A stretch of DNA of 64,000 nt. It comes from Trichuris trichiura. Its lineage: Eukaryota; Nematoda; Enoplea; Trichinellida; Trichuridae. Every line of letters begins with the position of its first letter. The first letter of the stretch is position 1. The translations under genes and the position numbers were made by a program. The DNA lies in contig JBAJFE010000014.1 in the NCBI GenBank assembly GCA_037903355.1, positions 4,588,001 through 4,652,000 of the forward strand, written 5' to 3'. Below, piece by piece: positions 24,338-36,445 of the stretch. A model generated the notes under the pieces. The model saw nothing but the letters and a program-made list of their open reading frames with translations. It was not told where the DNA came from and searched no databases.

Positions 24338-24859
24338 AGAAATAAACGTCTTTTCGACGGGACAATTCATTATGAAAAGTAGAACTACTTATACAAAACA
24401 TCATACATAAAAAAATTTTAAAAAATAGACACATTTATAAGGAACAAAGTGGAATCTACAGAAAACCAATTTTCATATATGTAACAAGAAATGGAAAATG
24501 CATGTAACAAATGTGAAAAGAACAATAGAGCAAAATATTAAAAAATCAGATAACATGTACATAGTAGGATGGTACAACATATACGCAACAATGGACGTAG
24601 TTGGCTGATGGAATCAGAGAAACTTCAGAAGACTTTAAAACACTCACTTTAAAGCGTTAAACCGATTGAATGGCGATGTCGCATTCGCTATTTACATTAA
24701 TTTTTAGTACCGCTGAGGACGGGTCACACGTGGCCGGAAAGCTACGGCCTAAAGATAAATTTTTTTTGTATTTTTCAACGGGACAGTCTCTGTACAAAGA
24801 ATTCAAACATGAAAAACTATGGTCCCGTACCGAAAAGTTATATTTTGAAAACACTCGAA

Positions 24860-27800
24860 AATAAACCATAGGCGCCACTAATTCAGCACCAATCATGGTT
24901 CGAAAGATTCAAGTGGTGAACTACGTATTAAGCTGCGAAAATTATGGAAGTTCATAATAGTTTTACATGAAACAAAATCGGTTATTCTGTAAAAAATCTC
25001 AAGATTACACCCTGACAGCTCCACACTTTGAATGTATAAGACATTTGTATAAGCTTGCGTAGACACCCTCATGACGTTATAAGTGTCCCGTGGACTTAAA
25101 GATGGCCTCTTTCGCATCTTGGCCATTTCATTGAATTTAGAGATTCTCAAGGAGCCATAGAAGCTAAGGCGAGATAAGAGATGCACTGCCGCCCTCAGGG
25201 CTCCTGAAGGCTGGGGTTGTATTGGGCTGCAGTAGCTTGACCATGGTCAGTGCAATGTCAGTCAGTGACAAAGGACCATGGACCTCGGAATAAAAGGCAC
25301 TCTTGGTCAATACTTTGGGCTCTCCAAATGACCCTGTAAAGCTAGCAGTGACCAAACGGCAGCGGCCAGGTGGCACTAGCGACCTCCAGGAGGACTCTGG
25401 ATAGGTCGACGAAGCGCAGGAGCGATAAAAATTCAGAAACTATGATTTAAGTAATTTGATTCAAGTGAACCAATATTGCAATTGCAGCAGCAAAATATAT
25501 TCCAAATGATTTATTTGACGTTATTTACGGGCGAAGTGTACAACCGCGGTGGAGCTTTTTAAGTAACTCTGAACAGCACCATCACCACTGGCTTTCACTT
25601 CAATTTAAAATCCAACTGGTTAAGTGTCAACAATGGTGAGAAAATATTGACGAGCATGTCCCGACAGCTGTGTTAATGAGAATTCTATTATAATTCCTGC
25701 TAACTAACGTGACTGAAATTATAGTGAAGTTTTAATAAATACAACAAAATGGAAACGGGAACTCCTTTTCTTATTTGATAGGTATTAGTTGCTACAAAAT
25801 GGACGCGATTTGAACAAGTGGAAGAAGTAAATGAATGCACAGAAGCGTAAAAAATCCATTATCAGTATTACCTGAATGATTTAGGCTGTGCCAATAGAAT
25901 AAAACTTTTATGGTTCTGCTTTCTGGATCATTTTCGAGTAATAGAAAAATGCTTAGCAGCTCCCAGTACAAAAGCCGATGTATAAATAAACAGCTCTTTG
26001 ATGAAATGTGCTCTGCTTAACAGAAGTAATGCAATATAAAAATCAATTGCCATTTACCCCTTAATTTTACAACTCGCGAAGCTGGAAAGCATAGCTGCAC
26101 CTTAGAAGGAATAATGAAACAGCGAAATCGATATTTTCCTGTCCATCAGGAAAGCTGACAAGAAGTATTCATATAAGCACCAATTCGCCTCAGCGTTTGA
26201 TCTAATGAACTTGTCATTCTTTCATAGTTTACAAAAAATTGGCTTATTGCTTTTCCATTGTGGCATCACCAGGAACAGGATTGCCAGAAGAGAACATAAG
26301 GTGGTGCTACGAATTAAGCAACCGTTGAACTTACTTTTAAGGACGATAAATAATTTCGAACATTGACCGTTCTATAACAGATTCATTCATCACAGATTCA
26401 CGACCAGCAAAATCATGACGTTGACAACAGAATATAGTAATTGCAGGAAGCTCTTTCTTGTTGTTAAACAAGATAAATCGTTATTCCCAAAAAGATAAAT
26501 AATAACTAAATTGCAAAGGACAGGTGAATTTTAGGTGTGCTAAAATGCTCTGGACTCAGCAACTAGTGAAGTTCACTGACCAACATATACTCCTTGTTCT
26601 ACTTGCAACATGGAATAGCAAAATAAACTGTCGATTCCGTTGCAAAATGAATTTTAGTTCCAAACGCCGCTTCCTTCTTCATAATCTGATTTAACATGAT
26701 TATGACTTACAATCTTTTTTGGCTGAAATATAGCTATTGAACGTGATTCTAATGCTCCGGTTAGTCGCTTCCACACTGCGTATATACAGGGCGGTGCAAA
26801 AAGTTTGTGCATCCGTCTTTCCGGCAACGAAGCATAAAGTCAATTTATTTACGCTTTCTACTTTCTCATCTCCTATAATTATCCGTTCTACTTTTCATGG
26901 GATAATAAAGCAGAATTCAAGAAGCGATCGCTTAGTTTTTCGCTGTATTCCATAATCGCGGATCCGAATTCAAAGCAATCCATTTCATTAAACGAAACGT
27001 CAATGAAAACGATATTACTTTCGATTCCTTAGTTTGAATTAAACGCTTAGTAGTCCAAGCAGTTACTTTAACTTTATGAATTCTTTCATTACTTGTAACA
27101 CTGCTTCTTCGCACATGCCATCCAAATGCAGGATCCGAACATTTCATAAACTTTCGTCTGCGATGTGAAACCTTAAGAGTAGAGAGAAGGCAGAAGGAGT
27201 ACGTCATAAACAATCTAATAGCCCTATAAGATAGTGTCGCTTCGCTGGAGGAACGCTGAACAGAACTCAAAGATAAAGAATATGAATTGCTTCAGCAACC
27301 GTGACTATGAAATTTGTGACGAAGCGTTGTGCAGATTACGCGTAATGCTACCTCTTATCAGTCTGGATGATTTAAACTCATAATATTTGCAATTAAGTGA
27401 TTACTGAAAGATAGCATTTGGATCACGTATGTCATAAACATAATTACAACTTGTCTACTCCGTTGAACAATAATAGTTTGTTCCTTGATGGCAGTTTATA
27501 GCAATCTGTCTTTCTTGACAACTGATGCTCACGATGATCAGTTGGTGATTACCAGAAATACTTTATCCCTTCTGTCTCGCAAATTCACGTAAGCCTGAGA
27601 AGAGTGAAGCTGTATGCAGATAGATCAAGTCTGCACTAAAGGAAATTGACGTTTTCAATACGCAGAGATAACGAGAGAAAAATAACTTCTTCCAATATAT
27701 CCTTATCCACATGTTCTGTTAATAACACAGAATGGAATATACCGTAACTGGGAATTCGTCATTTCATGTTTTAAACGTAAGGATTCAGAAGGTCAGCAAT

Positions 27801-28760
27801 GAAAGTACAATTCATATGGCAAAGTGTGCATTTTGCCACCGAGCAAACTTCAGAAAACATCTCTGTATACATGAAACATGCTTTTTATAGTTGCAATTTT
27901 TATTTGTGACTACTTGCACAAAGTCAGCAAATAGGCAATCATATTCACACCACTCGCGCTTAAGGTATGTCGTTCATCCGACTTGAATGAAGGAGGCGAT
28001 ACAAAGCACGCAGTTGGAGTGGAATATTAAAACATAGGAACTGATCGATCAAAACTAATCAGGAAAGAGGAGAAGAATTATCAATATGTGGACTGCACAA
28101 CTTTTTATGTTCTTACCATACTTTCAGTGCAGAAGACGTGGCTTTTAGTAGTGAATAGCGCTGTATCAATCAGTGAAACGGTACTTCGACTTGATATCAA
28201 AGGACAGTTGCGTATTAAAAAGGGTTAAAACAATAACCGAATCTTCAATTCACGTCCAGTTTCATTAGATGAAATCAGTGGAAAATTTTCAATCATTTGT
28301 CCTTATCAAAATAAGCAATGAACGTAAATCGGAAAATCGCGTCACATGAAGGTATAGTACTTTTTCAACAATACCAACAACAACTAAGTTACAAGCTTTA
28401 ATATCTGACGCGTAATGGCGCTTTTTTAAGGATACGTCGGTACATCAAACTACATTTTTCAGTGCAAATGTTCTGTTGTAATACCTCAAAACTATTAATA
28501 TTACAACTATGCCGCCTGAGATAATATTAATAAAGCAACATTCTCAAAAGCGCTGGATAATCACTGACAAGAGCGCGATTCAATCCAACCCATTAATACA
28601 AGCGTCTGTAACTTCTAGTTAATAGAAAATGAAACAAAAAGTTAAACTGCATTGAAGATTATAATGCCTTCCAAAGTCAGCATAGGCAAGCAAGCAGAAT
28701 TTCTAAAGCCGCTGTAAGCCAACAAATTAAGCAATATGTTCTTGTGAGCTTGAGCTGTTA
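24860..28760. other. No gene assigned
   Basis: Mostly AT-rich and unremarkable. 25165-25400 is distinctly GC-rich with a clean minus-strand frame (25164-25376) that I do not recognise; it could be an exon or a transposon fragment. 26783-26815 (TATACAGGGCGGTGCAAAAA) resembles a Tc1/mariner end, but no partner was found. Confidence 0.45.
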
Positions 28761-28765
28761 TTAGC

Positions 28766-29025
28766 TAGGATACACTTAGAAAAAATGCATGAATTCAATG
28801 CAAGCTTCTTCAGGGTCATTAGCAGCAACAGGAAACTTTGCAAGAATAATGAATGGCTAACAGTTTAAATGCATTACTTACGCGCATGGAAGCGAGCCCA
28901 GAGAAAAAGCTTGTGCGTTCCGAACTGTCATGCCTTTGCTTGTATTTCCTCTTGCGCCGATTTCGTCTGGATGATAAAGGTTCCGGGCTGTACTGTGGAC
29001 TGTGCAAGTAAGATCTTTGACGCAT
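28766..29025 (-). CDS. Possible small two-exon gene, unrecognised
   Basis: Minus strand: ATG at 29025, an Arg/Lys/Ser-rich 48-codon stretch, then CGC|GTAAGT, a 46-bp intron ending TTGCAAAG near 28834, and a second stretch (FPVAANDPEE...) to a stop. Intron size and donor fit this genome and the phase joins. All three frames are fairly open here, however, and no domain is recognised, so the frame is uncertain; it may also be part of a larger gene. Confidence 0.25.
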
Positions 29026-29039
29026 GTTTTATATGCGAA

Positions 29040-30924
29040 GTGGTTGTTAAATTTCCTGAGAAGCCTATTTGAATGAAGTCGAGGAGCGGATATTTGTATC
29101 GATTTCCTCCACAGTTCACAGCCACCAACTGTTTCCATAGAGATCATCAGGAATTATCCATTCCTCAGTTTCGCGTGTTCTGTCGCGCTAAGTTTAGAAA
29201 ATCAAAGGTAACGCCAAGTTCCAGTGAAAGCATAAGGTCAGCCTTGTTCAGTCGGTAGGAAGCTGACGACAATAACGATCACTTCAAAGTTAACAGTTAA
29301 ACAGCGCTTCCTTTGCTGACATGGAAACCAAAAGCTGCTGTAGAAAGGGAAGTAATACTCACGCCAGCTAGTAATGATCTAATTAATACACCAGTTGTGT
29401 GCACAGAAACGTAAAGCTGCGATGCCAATTTAGCACGGAGTATGAGCGAATCACGCAGTTAATTAACCGAATTAACAAAGCTCAAGTTGTCCTGAAATAT
29501 TTATCACACCAGTCTTATTTGTCTTATTAAACAGAAGGGAACCTAACGGGACGAAGGCTCGCAAACCATTGACATAATGGCTAGACTTAGCCAGTAGGTG
29601 ACCCACGAAATTAAGTTGCAAAACCTCAGCTTGTCGCTGCATTTTAAAAAACCCTTAACAAGCCAACAGTATTGGAAGACGTGATTTCTTTTAACAAATG
29701 CAAATAATTTAATTCTTTTCTTATACAGTTTTCGACTTGCTTTAAAATTTAAAGAAACGCATTTCATTTGGAACAATTATGCTTTAAACAATGATATAAG
29801 GATTAATATCAGTGAAGGCTAGCAAGCTATTCTAAGCAAGTTAAATGTTGCGTACTTGGCTCATATTTCCCTCTACAAGAGGGGGACATCTATTCTGATC
29901 GGTATTACGGTGAAAAAGCAGCGTCCGTAATTGAGACTAAGAATAATCGACTTCGCAGGATCAGTTCAACCTCTTTTTAAGGCAGTCTGTTAATACGATA
30001 ATGTTTATCCACCATTACATGAAGACGCGAAGGTATTCATGATAACCTATACTTAAACTTCGTTCATTGTTTGCGTGTGCTTCCTGTTTGGCTTAAGAGG
30101 AGGGATACACAGCCTAGAAAACTTCAACTGGCCTCTCGTGTAGACGCAAACAAAACAAACGCAATGGCTCTTATCTCCCGTCACTCTGATCACTAGCGCT
30201 AATGGCAGGACCATTGGAGTTTGGAAATTTCCGTTTCTCGAACTACTTTTGCCGATAAACAGCTTTCTCTTAAAGTATTACCGGAATTGACATATTTACG
30301 AATAAGGTTGACCGTGGTAACATCAATGTCAATAACAATCATTCAGCCATGCTAAAAGACTGGCAGGACAAGAAAATGATAATATTAAAAAGAATATGTG
30401 AAATGATAATATTAAAAAGAATAGAAAAATGGATTGCTTTTGGCATTGAATGATTGAGTAGTGTCTGAATAGAACACAAAACTCTCCGGATGAATTTGTA
30501 TCAGACAGAAGAAAATCCAATACTCAATTTTCTGCAACCGTACGGTCGTCTTCCCATGAAAAAGGGCCTACTCGGAAGGCAACTATTGCACGGACTATGA
30601 AAAAAATGACTAGCATGCAATGGGACTGATTTTAGCATCAACATTTAGTTCCAACTTAATAAACGTGAGTGCTGAACTCTTTAGCTGTGTGACTGCCGTT
30701 CCCTAGGGACTAAGTCGCTGCAATTCAAAAAAATGTCTGAAACGATCTTAAACGCAGGAGCTGAGAAAGCATGCAGCTCTCTCAGCTAACATGTTCAAAG
30801 CGGCATAGAGCTTTCCTTAACAAAAGAAAGGACTCGGCATATGGTTTACTTAGAGGACGAGCGAGGTTAGTTCCTTTTCGAAGCAGAAGACAGAGCAAAT
30901 GCGCAACAATAATACATTCAAAAA
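29040..30924. other. Intergenic, nothing recognised
   Basis: A 26-28 bp tandem duplication (AATGATAATATTAAAAAGAA, twice) lies at about 30374-30422. Otherwise no feature supported. The 3' end of the MSP-domain gene's transcript should extend into the upper part of this region. Confidence 0.5.
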
Positions 30925-31461
30925 TTACGCAGGGGGCGGTTTAGGTTCCCCTCCGGCAGGCTGCTCTTTCCCGTCGGCAGGTGGGGCGGCTGGGGTTTCG
31001 CCACCAGCTGCTGGTGCACCCTCTGCAGGTGGTGCAGCAGCTCCTTCGGGTGGAGGAGCATTTGGAGCCTGCGGTGTTGGCGGGGCAGGCTCAGGTTCAT
31101 TTTTGAACTCCACCTTAATGGTTAACTCACGCCATGCAGTCACGGTTTTCCAAATCTCGGCCGCGTCCGACTGATCATCTGGTGCTGCTATATACAGAAC
31201 AACCAGCTTATGATCGTACTGCTTGTTAGCATTGAAAGTAAATGGTAGGCAGCGCACATGTAACATTTTCACCTGTCCAGGTTCTATTAAACCAACAGTG
31301 ACGTTAGCAAGAAAAAGGGAATTATCGGATGTTCGCAGCTTAATTGCTACACGCTTCTGACCAGTATTGCTCAATTTGACGGATGAGCTTTGCCGCCGGT
31401 CAAAGGGAGCGTAGTAAACCAGCGTAGCAGGGTCAACCTCCAAGTTGAATTTCTTCGACAT
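30925..31461 (-). CDS. MSP-domain (major sperm protein-like) protein with Pro/Ala-rich tail
   Basis: A single-exon 178-aa frame. Residues ~1-115 form an immunoglobulin-like MSP domain: FNLEVDPATLVYYAPFDRR, then VKLSNTG, VAIKLRTSDNSLF, VTVGLIEPGQ and a C-terminal VEFK strand. Residues ~120-178 are almost only Pro, Ala, Gly and Glu, with PPA/EGAP-type repeats. No signal peptide or membrane anchor, so cytosolic. Stand-alone MSP-domain proteins are typical of nematodes, where they serve in sperm motility or as adaptor domains. The tail is unusual for a cytoskeletal MSP and may be a flexible linker. Start chosen at the first ATG, 478 bp downstream of the EF-Tu stop on the same strand. Confidence 0.88.
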   Translation of the reverse strand: MSKKFNLEVDPATLVYYAPFDRRQSSSVKLSNTGQKRVAIKLRTSDNSLFLANVTVGLIEPGQVKMLHVRCLPFTFNANKQYDHKLVVLYIAAPDDQSDAAEIWKTVTAWRELTIKVEFKNEPEPAPPTPQAPNAPPPEGAAAPPAEGAPAAGGETPAAPPADGKEQPAGGEPKPPPA

Positions 31462-31507
31462 TTTTCACAATTAGCCAGATGCAAGAACTGCTTCTTTTGT
31501 CCAAACT

Positions 31508-31523
31508 AATAATAATAATAATA
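31508..31523. repeat. (AAT)n microsatellite
   Basis: Five AAT units just upstream of the MSP-domain gene. No role evident. Confidence 0.8.
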
Positions 31524-31938
31524 GGACAAACAACGCCGCCCATCCATTTGAACAGAGCTTTAAATCTACTTTAAAACGCTTTAAAACAAACGTTAAAGTG
31601 ATCGGTGAATTGAGGAGAAAAGCAATATACGACGTGTCACTTGAACTTATTAAACTAGGAGATGACGAGAAAAAGAGGTCGCTATTTTAGAAAACTTGAA
31701 GTATTCTCGCGCATAAAGGAATAATCGATGGTTTTGCAATCATGAAAAGGTTAATCATGGTACCTTGTAGATACCTGCTGGAGAGCTTATTCTCCTTTTG
31801 TAAAACGCTCTTGCAGCAAATGGTAGACGCATTTTAAAACTGTCAAAATAGTAACTGCTAAAATTACTATTCACTTATTTCATTCGGCTCATGGTGCAAA
31901 CGGTTGGAAGGACTTAAACGTGACATACAACTAACAGA

Positions 31939-34197
31939 TCATCCAGCATTAGATGCTCCACCGAGACGAGCTCTGAGTCTTCGGCCAACTTGTTCGGAGT
32001 ACGGATTGAAGCCAAGCTTTTCAATATTTTCTCGCATCGCCTTTTTCTTCAATTTCTTGTCCGCTATTTCTGGCGGAATATCGCCGAGTAATTTTGTTAC
32101 AATACCAGTGGCAATCGTTTGCGTACTGGAACGGAGGGTAAAACGCTGCTGCGGCTCAACGAACACTGGAATCGTAGTGTTAATAATTATCCTTAAATTG
32201 CTACGTTCTCAGCAAGAGTTGGCAAAAAAAGTGAAAGGTATTTACTCTGCATCTTCTCCCGGCATAACTAGGTCCTTTCCAGGTATTTGCAAAATCACAG
32301 AACGATTCCAAGTCAAAGAATAGGCCACATCGGTAAACAGATTTGCAATCGGCTTTGACTGACCGCCCTCTTCGGGTTTCAAGAAATAAGTCTGCAAATA
32401 AAGGCACACAAAACGCAAGGTGCAGATGAGATTTCCATTGAAGCACTTACTCTGGCTTCAAACCGATTCTGCTCTTTGAAACCAGAGGAAGGTGGAACGA
32501 GAACGATACCGCGCCGAACTGCTTCCTTGTCAATACCTTTAACTAGGAGGCCAAGTTGGTCTCCAGCTTCACCAACATCCACTGTTTTATGGTATGTTTC
32601 CACGCCTACATGTACACCTAAACAGTGCTGAACACATCGCTTCATAAACTTATACCTGTAACGGTTCCCTTGATTTTGCTTCCAAATCCTATCATCTCAA
32701 AAGTATCACCTCTCTTCACCTTGCCACGGAGCAGCTTTCCAGTAACAACAGTGCCACGACCTGTCAAAAGAAGTTATATTATAAATGACGTGATAAACAA
32801 ATACCAAGTAGGACACAAGCGTGTTAAAAAAAAGTACTCACTAGTAACAGGCAAACAATACCAGCCCTCATAGTAAACCCGCAGAGGGCAAGAACACGGA
32901 AAAGACGTTGGCAAGACCAGGGCGTAGTTTAATTACAAGCATCCACGGCAACGGGAAAAGCCGTGACTGAAGGACAGCATGAAAAGCAGCCAAAAGTTAC
33001 AAACCTTTAATGCTATATACATGTTCAACGGGAAACAGGAATGGCTTGTCAAGTTCTCTGGTGGGAACCTTTAGGTATTCGTCCGCAGCATTTAGCAGGT
33101 CTTCCACACGGTCTCTGCCGATCTCAGGTTTTGTATCCTACGAATAAACAGCAGCAGTGCGACGAGTCAAACTAAAGAGTCAACTATAGCACCTGCAAAG
33201 CGCATATGGCGGATCCAGCAATCACAGGAGTTCCATCCGCGTCGAATCCGAATTCGCCAAGCAATTCGCGCACCTCCGTTTCCACCAGTTCAACCATCTC
33301 TTTATCAGCTTCGTCAACTTTGTTCAAAAACACAAGAATCTGGGTGACGCCTATCTTAAATTAAAGAACCGCTAATAAAACATAAATAGGGAGTGCTCAA
33401 CTGAAATGGAAAAGTTACTTTACGTCTTAAGGCATATTATTAATAGGATGCGTTAGACGGCGTTAATGCCGCTCTTAAAAACGAATTAAAGAAATATTAA
33501 TGCAAACGCAAACCTACTTGTTTAGCTAAGACAAGGTGCTCCCGCGTCTGCGGCATGACTCCCTCAGTAGCAGCTACAACCAAAATTGCTCCGTCTATTT
33601 GAGAGGTACCAGTAATCATATTCTTCAACATGTGAACATTAAGAAATTAGTTCTTGCATTTATCAGTCCTACTTTGATGTAGTCCGCGTGTCCGGGACAG
33701 TCAACGTGCCCGTAGTGGCACTTATCTGTTTCATATTCAAGATGGGCAGCGTTAATAGTGATTCCTCGACTTTGTTCTTCCGGTGCATTATCAATGTCTT
33801 CGTATTTTTTAAATATAGCATGCTTTTTTTCGGCCAAAACTGCAATGATAATTATACAACATGGAACAATGGAGCAACTAAATGGCGCGCGGTTGCCCTT
33901 GAAGCATTATACTTTTCGTTATAGCTGACGTCAACGTTGTTTTCCCATGGTCCACATGGCCAATTGTGCCAATATTAAAATGCGGTTTATCTCGCTTGTA
34001 CGTGGCTTTCATAGCAACAGCAAAATGACGCACAGCTGCTAGCTGTGTGCGACGGCATGCTAGCAAGTATCTATGCTGCAGGAAAGGACTTGTAATTTTT
34101 AAATGATTAACTGAAAATATGCAAGTCAACAAAAGCACAAGGATAAAAGAAGGATACCTCCAACTGGCGGAATAGAAACAATAATCCGACAAGCCAT
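31939..34197 (-). CDS. TUFM: Elongation factor Tu, mitochondrial
   Basis: Ten exons: 34158-34197, 33913-34110, 33673-33839, 33518-33622, 33193-33354, 33005-33137, 32656-32760, 32451-32617, 32246-32391, 31939-32200; 494 aa, in frame throughout. It delivers aminoacyl-tRNA to the mitochondrial ribosome in a GTP-dependent cycle. Seen: P-loop GHVDHGKTT, switch region [24 protein letters not shown], the NKVD guanine motif, SAICAL, then beta-barrel domains 2 and 3 with RGTVVTGKL and QRFTLR. The ~50-residue N-terminal extension is Arg-rich and acid-poor, as expected for a mitochondrial targeting peptide. The C-terminus has a basic extension ([13 protein letters not shown]...) beyond bacterial EF-Tu, which is of note because nematode mitochondria have shortened tRNAs. 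A TTTTGTAG before the ATG could be a trans-splice acceptor. Confidence 0.95.
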
Positions 34198-36445
34198 TCT
34201 TGGATTGTATGCTACCTACAAAATAGAAAGCAATGAATAAAATATACGCAGAATGCTGCTCGGCATAGGTAAGTAGTTGCTCGGATAAAACAAAATGTGT
34301 TTATAAGAAAGCACCGATTAAGACGGCGTTAATGCCCTTCCACCGCCCTCCTTCCTGAAACCCAGACAAAGGAAGGAAACCACCTGGCAAGTTATTAATT
34401 TTGTTTGTCACTTATATTTGATCGGTTGACTATACTGAGCCATCCAGAACGGCTTATTCACGTCTGCAGGTCCTAGTTACTAATACTGAAGAAAATTATT
34501 GCTTGCAGGATTTCTAACTACTATAAATCCCCATTTTCTCATAACAGTTCCACAGAAAATAGAACGTTTACAAAGACTGTGCAACCAACATTGGTTAGTG
34601 CAGCACTGCGCTTACATTGAAACAATAAGGCTATATGTTTTTGTTATTGTTCAGTCTTGTACGGTTCTTACTGATCTGCTCATTTATAGCTTTTATCATT
34701 TCAAGATTGCCTGTAGAACCTTCTTGGAAAACATAATAAAATGGCTTGCCATTTTCTTCTCCATGCTGATGCATAGCAGTGGAGTTTATGCTTTTCTACA
34801 GCTTGCAGAAACTTTACCGAAATCTACACTTTGTTAATTCAAAATTCGCTGCTGTTGCTACACAAAAAAATGAAGAACGGACAATAAAACTTTCAGCAAA
34901 CCTAATACGGAATAAATTTTACCTTTTCAACTGCTCCCAAGACAGAACGTTTACAGTACTTAATTATAGACAGGTAAGACTAAATGTCAAAGTAGCAAAC
35001 CTTGTTCACAGGAACTATTGTCAGTATTGTGCTGAGCGAATACTAGTAGCCATAAAATAACTTGCTTTTAGCTTTATTTAACGAACGGTATTAAATGACA
35101 TCTTTTTGTTCTCCCTTCCAGAGCAGAATGAATACATGCAGTGACCGACATCGCAGCAAAATGCGACAGAGCATCTTTGCTTACGCAAATGCGCGCTTTA
35201 CACTTTTTGAAGCAGCTCGCTCGAATTTTCAATAGCCGGCGTTGTATGCGAATTACTGCTTTAGGTTCATTTGAGAAAAAGCATGTGCCCTCAATTTTGA
35301 TCTATGAATTTCGTGCAGCAAAAATTAGCATCATTTTTGATGCTCATTTTTGCTGCACGAAATTGTTTGTTCGTATTGTTTTTTCGTCAGATATTAAACA
35401 GTTCTGGGAAACCATGCTCGGGAAGCATCGTAGTCCTTCTAACTTTGTTGCAAACGCAGCACGTCGTTCAGTTCACAGCCCGTTCTTCCTTCAGATCATC
35501 AGAAATAGGCAACACCGCAATGGAACGTATTACAAGGTGTCGAACGGCGTTTGTCCTGCGAACAATTGTACAGTATGGTCGAATTCCTCAAATTCGCGTT
35601 TAACTGCCTTGCCCGTCCTGGAACAAATGCAGGCGCATTTTTTGTCTCAGCAGCGATTGTCCATTCACATGTGACCAAAAGGAAGGCTCACGAAAAGTAC
35701 GTCGCAAAGTTTACCGTATTGTTTGTTCCAATTTTGTGTATACATCTCGAGAAGTAATAATGAAATTGTAATTTTTTTTGCTCTTCTACAGAATGTTTAT
35801 TTATCTTACCTTGGATGTGAGTGTTCACTCTACACAGCGGAGTCAAGAGCACTTAGCTCCGCAGAAATAATTTCTGCCTGTGTGTTACTCTGTGATGAAA
35901 GAACCATGCAGTATAAGAATTGCGTTGGAGCTGATTTTCTGAAAAATTAGTATTTCCATGTTTGTACCCTCTCCATTGCACCTGCCTGCTGTAGTAAGTT
36001 TTTCTCAGGTGATAGTGTTACGTTCTACGTGACCGCTTCAATGATCTTGTAAGCAATCCATTATTCTCGCGCGTAGGCGAGCTTCTACTTCAAATGAAAC
36101 TTATGTGCTAACAAAGTGTGTTTTGCTGTTTTATGCCCAATCGCTTTCTTCGCTGAACATGCTTTTCCAACTGCTCTTGCTGTGTTCACAGACGTGTTCT
36201 CCAACATTTACGCCTTTACAATTTCGATGCTCCTTTGTAGGGGACGCGTTTGTAAAGATTGCCGACGTGCTTGACCGGATAATGAATTGTTTCATGTTAG
36301 CTTATATTTTTGCAGTTTCTATTTGGAACTTCTTTTGAAGCATGATAGCTTATTCTTCGATCGAATTTTCCTTTTCAGCTTGCAGTTGGGCAATGGGTAG
36401 AGAATTTTCGAACTGGCAGTTTAATTATGCTGCCTTCATTGGAAA
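34198..36445. other. Intergenic between divergent EF-Tu and LRP5/6 genes
   Basis: Holds the promoters of both genes and a strong short hairpin (35307-35364). The long frame at 35141-35674 spans that hairpin, has no recognisable domain, and I do not treat it as a gene. CCTTTTCAG at ~36371-36379 could be a trans-splice acceptor for the LRP5/6 message. Confidence 0.5.
35307..35364. repeat. Near-perfect 27-bp stem hairpin
   Basis: AATTTCGTGCAGCAAAAAT followed by TAGCATCA pairs with the inverted copy across a 4-base T loop, with one mismatch. The loop is short for a typical animal microRNA precursor. It could be a tiny foldback, a siRNA source or an element end. Confidence 0.8.

Larger units (their letters stand above)
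24130..24379. mobile_element. PLE-derived foldback element (E4) with 11-bp direct repeats
   Basis: A 250-bp palindrome inserted in the right arm of E3. TAGAACTACTT flanks it (24119-24129 and 24380-24390). The left side carries the extra family terminus (inverted ...CCCTTACCAAGACACC). Each arm holds a hammerhead-like core, back to back. Confidence 0.85.
20620..24849. mobile_element. Decayed inverted-arm PLE-type element (E3) with nested insertions
   Basis: Left arm about 20620-21218 and right arm about 24104-24849 are inverted copies. They share the 'ccatttcttgt', 'gtaccatcc' and 'aatgcgacatcgcc' segments, and each carries a hammerhead-like remnant (20692-20730 minus; 24711-24752 plus). AACACTCGAA flanks both ends (20610-20619 and 24850-24859). 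No RT remains. The left arm is interrupted by a MITE (20962-21125), the right arm by foldback E4 (24130-24379), and the middle by a pogo element (21219-23902). Confidence 0.75.

Noticed and set aside
26783..26830. Tc1/mariner-like end (CAGGGCGGTGCAAAAAGTTT)
   Set aside because: No inverted partner or TA-bounded element was found nearby; kept only as a possible relic.
35141..35674. 177-codon plus-strand frame
   Set aside because: It spans the 27-bp hairpin, has no recognisable domain and no splice support; overlapping frames are open as well.
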